From contig JAFLUO010000078.1 in assembly GCA_022508705.1 (NCBI GenBank), positions 1-8,546 of the forward strand: a stretch of DNA of 8,546 nt. Reading direction: 5' to 3'. The position numbers and the translations under genes were made by a program. The notes under the pieces were generated by a model. That model worked only from the letters and a program-made list of their open reading frames with translations. It was not told the DNA's origin and did not search any database. The stretch's first letter is position 1. Every line of letters starts with the position of its first letter. This document shows, in pieces, positions 6,661-8,546 of this stretch. Origin of the DNA: Oscillospiraceae bacterium (lineage in GTDB: Bacteria; Bacillota; Clostridia; Oscillospirales; Acutalibacteraceae).

Positions 6661-6696
6661 GAATGTTGTATCGCAAGGCGATATGAAATACAGTAA
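6625..6696 (+). CDS. Possible 23-codon leader peptide overlapping the PadR start
   Basis: A GTG at 6625 with AAAGGA (6611-6616) eight nt upstream opens a frame of 23 codons that stops at TAA 6694-6696, 14 nt past the PadR start in a different frame. Its Shine-Dalgarno is better than PadR's own weak AAGG (6675-6678). This is a layout that would give translational coupling. The peptide would contain CECC (about residues 12-15). The start codon sits at the foot of hairpin 2. This may be a chance frame; there is no homology evidence. Confidence 0.25.
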   Translation: MHKRENFYISLCECCIARRYEIQ

Positions 6697-7009
6697 AGAA
6701 TTATTAAAGGGCAGTACGGGGCTTTTAATTTTAAGTATTCTTAAAAAAGAGGACTTGTACGGTTACCGCATTATCCGTGAATTAGAAATTGCCAGTGAAA
6801 ACGCCTTTGAAATGACCGAGGGTACCCTGTACCCCATTTTGCATGCGCTGGAAAAAGAAGGAGCATTGGAATCCTACTGGCGTGAGATTGACGGAAGAAG
6901 CAGAAAATACTACCACATTACAAAAAAAGGTTTGCGACAGCTCTCTGAAAAGCAAAAAGAGTGGGAGTCGTTCTCACATTCTGTAACAAAGGTACTGAAC
7001 TATGCATAA
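6683..7009 (+). CDS. PadR-family transcriptional regulator
   Basis: This is a 108-residue cytosolic DNA-binding repressor of the PadR type, with the short subfamily-2 length. It shows KELLKGSTGLLILSIL (5-20), then LYGYRIIREL (25-34) of the winged helix, the very typical EGTLYPILHALEKEGAL (46-62, recognition helix), the wing WREIDGRSRKYYHIT (66-80), and a basic C-terminal helix for dimerisation. The ATG at 6683 gives the usual family N-terminus, whereas the longer frame would begin inside the promoter. Its own ribosome binding site is weak (AAGG four nt upstream), which may matter given the leader frame that overlaps it. The dyad on its promoter suggests autoregulation, relieved by a ligand or envelope stress. 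The stop codon overlaps the next gene by 8 nt, so the prefix-domain protein is almost certainly its target and operon partner. Confidence 0.93.
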   Translation: MKYSKELLKGSTGLLILSILKKEDLYGYRIIRELEIASENAFEMTEGTLYPILHALEKEGALESYWREIDGRSRKYYHITKKGLRQLSEKQKEWESFSHSVTKVLNYA

Positions 7010-8312
7010 AGGCATGGATCGAAAGGAATACATTACTTATGCGTTAAGTCAAATTGACGACGATACCGTGTGGTGTGAAATTGAAAAAGAGCTTTCAGCT
7101 CATATTGACGACCGTGAGCAGTATTACCGTGATATTGGCTATGACGACGAAACGGCGGCTCAAAAGGCTATGGAGCACATGGGCTCGCCTGAAGCCGCCG
7201 CTGACGGATTTTCTAAGGTGCATAAAAATTATCGGCGCATTACTGCCATAATTGCCATGATTATGTCATGCATTGTTATTCTTTTCTTTTGGTTTTTGGC
7301 TTTCGGTTATTCATTTGTTGAGAAAACAATGGGCGCAGGAATCAGCGAAGCGTTCTTTTTAATGTATATCATAGGCATTTCGGTTCTCGGCAAGCGGCGC
7401 AACAGCCGTTTTATCTGTTTTGCCGCCGTAATTGACTTCATTTTGACATACGGTTTTTACTTTTTGACTTATATCATCAGCGATTTCGCTCATATTGATG
7501 AATTTTGCTCACGCATTGTCTTAAAGCTTGTTTGTCTGCTGACGGGCGATTTCGAGTGCCTTTCCGGATTTTGGCAAGTGGGTAACATTACTGTTGCTCC
7601 GTATCTTACATATTTATCAATTGCCTTTTATGCAGTTATTTTTGTACTGCTTATACTTGTATTTGTAAGCGTTTGTATGCTTAAAAAACCGACTTACAGT
7701 TTACGAAAAAAACATTTTGCACACAAAATGTTTAAAATCCAAAAAATAACATGGATTTTTCTTGCAGTCACTATGCTCGTTTTGCCTTTCTTCGGTACTT
7801 TTGACGAGGAAGCAGATGTAACGCTGAAACAGCCAAGTAGATTTGATGCAGTCGTAATTGCACAGAGCGATACTCCCCGCCCAATCTCCGAAATTCCGCA
7901 GGAAGATATTATTGTCGCTGCTGTAGATTGGTATGGGGAAATGCCTGAAATGGATGACAGCATTTTATATATTAAAGGTTTATCGTATTCTATAACAGAT
8001 AATACCCCTGAATATATGTCGGATTGGATCGAAAAAAATTTTGGCAATAAGATGAAATATGAGGTACACAGAGTCGGAATACAGTACTTTGCCACAAAAG
8101 AAAATGTATATATAGAGTTTATCCGTTATAATTTAACTGATCCTAAATACAAGCATTTTTATAATGAAGAATATAGTGAAAATGTTTGTCAGCTTGTTTC
8201 AGACAATGCAGAAAATTGGTATGAGGTTGAGTCGATAGGTGAAATTTCCGCCGCTATTGACGGGCATAATCAAGTTGAAATTGCAGTCAGCAAAGCTGAT
8301 GAAAAAATGTAA
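7002..8312 (+). CDS. Permease-prefix (HAAS-like) domain membrane protein, copy 1
   Basis: This encodes 436 residues. The N-terminal cytosolic part (about 5-78) matches the 'permease prefix domain 1' pattern: DRKEYI, then KELSAHIDDREQYY (29-42), GYDDETAAQKAMEHMGSPEAA (46-66) and a KVHKNY end. About five TM segments follow, near residues 80-105, 113-130, 136-160, 200-227 and 247-266. A C-terminal domain of about 165 residues, probably outside the membrane, has no fold I recognise. No FtsX permease signature is obvious, so this is not a standard permease. ATG 7002 overlaps the PadR stop and has AAAGG (6988-6992) nine nt upstream. ATG 7014 is an alternative that aligns with the start of copy 2. 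In this setting PadR plus prefix proteins usually concern envelope stress or drug response; that role is inferred. Confidence 0.8.
   Translation: MHKGMDRKEYITYALSQIDDDTVWCEIEKELSAHIDDREQYYRDIGYDDETAAQKAMEHMGSPEAAADGFSKVHKNYRRITAIIAMIMSCIVILFFWFLAFGYSFVEKTMGAGISEAFFLMYIIGISVLGKRRNSRFICFAAVIDFILTYGFYFLTYIISDFAHIDEFCSRIVLKLVCLLTGDFECLSGFWQVGNITVAPYLTYLSIAFYAVIFVLLILVFVSVCMLKKPTYSLRKKHFAHKMFKIQKITWIFLAVTMLVLPFFGTFDEEADVTLKQPSRFDAVVIAQSDTPRPISEIPQEDIIVAAVDWYGEMPEMDDSILYIKGLSYSITDNTPEYMSDWIEKNFGNKMKYEVHRVGIQYFATKENVYIEFIRYNLTDPKYKHFYNEEYSENVCQLVSDNAENWYEVESIGEISAAIDGHNQVEIAVSKADEKM
7089..7222 (+). repeat. Prefix-domain direct repeat, copy 1
   Basis: These 134 nt align without gaps to 8413-8546. 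I count nine substitutions, all at third codon positions and all silent, so 44 consecutive codons encode the same residues. The sequence before the block is clearly divergent between the copies. Confidence 0.9.
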
Positions 8313-8337
8313 AATCTTACGAAAGGTATTTTACACA

Positions 8338-8546
8338 ATGAACAGGCAGGAGTACATAAACACAATTCTTGAATATGTTGACGGCAAAGCCGTAAAACGA
8401 GAAATTAAAAAAGAGCTTTCGGCTCATATTGATGACCGTGAGCAATATTACCGTGACATTGGCTATGACGATGAAACTGCGGCGCAAAAGGCTATGGAAC
8501 ACATGGGCTCGCCTGAAGCCGCCGCTGACGGATTTTCTAAAGTGCA
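8338..8546 (+). CDS. Permease-prefix domain protein, copy 2, C-terminus beyond window
   Basis: An ATG at 8338, 25 nt after the stop of copy 1, opens a frame that runs to the window edge (69 complete codons). The first residues, MNRQEYINTILEYVDGKAVK, align with the start of copy 1 but differ at about half of the positions. From KELSAHIDD on, the protein is identical to copy 1 as far as it can be read. AAAGG (8322-8326) lies 11 nt before the ATG, and the same AAAGGTA string precedes copy 1, so the duplication may include the translation start. Only the prefix domain is visible; whether the membrane part resembles copy 1 cannot be seen. It is probably in the same operon as PadR. Confidence 0.85.
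   Translation, partial: MNRQEYINTILEYVDGKAVKREIKKELSAHIDDREQYYRDIGYDDETAAQKAMEHMGSPEAAADGFSKV
8413..8546 (+). repeat. Prefix-domain direct repeat, copy 2 (runs to window edge)
   Basis: This is the partner of 7089-7222. The block is cut by the window end, so its true right border is unknown; copy 1 continues with an HKNYRR stretch whose counterpart lies outside. Confidence 0.9.

Noticed and set aside
6557..6682. Extended N-terminus of PadR from the ATG at 6557
   Set aside because: That ATG lies within the -10 box, upstream of the expected transcript start. Family members begin at the equivalent of the ATG at 6683.
8317..8502. Minus-strand 61-residue frame opposite copy 2 of the prefix protein
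   Set aside because: It lies antisense to a region whose plus-strand codons show silent-only divergence, so the plus strand is the coding one.
7089..8546. CRISPR array or mobile-element origin of the repeated block
   Set aside because: There are only two copies, both coding and in frame at the same place in homologous proteins, without terminal inverted repeats or a transposase.

Overview
The window looks like a piece of a low-GC Gram-positive (Clostridia-type, probably gut Oscillospiraceae/Ruminococcaceae-like) chromosome. This is inferred from AT-rich spacers, strong GGAGG-type ribosome binding sites, -35/-10 promoters with AT-rich spacers, T-tailed hairpin terminators, a small Cys/acidic protein of a type I associate with Clostridia (DUF6472-like), and a PadR regulator in an operon with 'permease prefix domain' proteins. 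No rRNA, tRNA, CRISPR array, insertion sequence or phage gene was seen. No stretch longer than about 300 bases lacks a gene.

Left part, minus strand (1-1992): a GPH-family sugar/cation symporter, cut by the window edge, lies 32 nt downstream of a YhhN/TMEM86-like membrane protein. The two probably form one operon, read from a good promoter at 1701-1729 that is overlaid by a perfect 11-bp dyad (a candidate operator). Upstream is a separate 58-residue protein with a CxxC motif. Its start is a GTG at 1941, and its own promoter lies between this start and the next upstream in-frame ATG.

Middle part, plus strand (2011-6490): a MacB/LolD-type ABC ATPase with no permease gene beside it, read from a near-consensus promoter and closed by a terminator at 2806-2843. 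Next is a very large (1181 aa) exported, membrane-anchored protein that carries two complete metallophosphoesterase active sites, separated by a helical region and a purple-acid-phosphatase-like beta domain. It ends at a strong terminator (6459-6489).

Right part, plus strand (6529-8546): a PadR operon. A strong promoter is overlaid by a perfect 10-bp PadR-type dyad. A roughly 118-nt leader follows with two hairpins and a short overlapping reading frame, then the PadR gene. Overlapping PadR by 8 nt is a five-TM protein with an N-terminal permease-prefix (HAAS-like) domain and a C-terminal domain probably outside the membrane. After 25 nt a second copy begins. The two copies share a 134-nt block whose nine differences are all synonymous. 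The likely logic is a self-repressed PadR switch controlling a family of membrane proteins with a conserved cytosolic prefix and divergent membrane parts. The window ends inside the second copy, so the operon continues.
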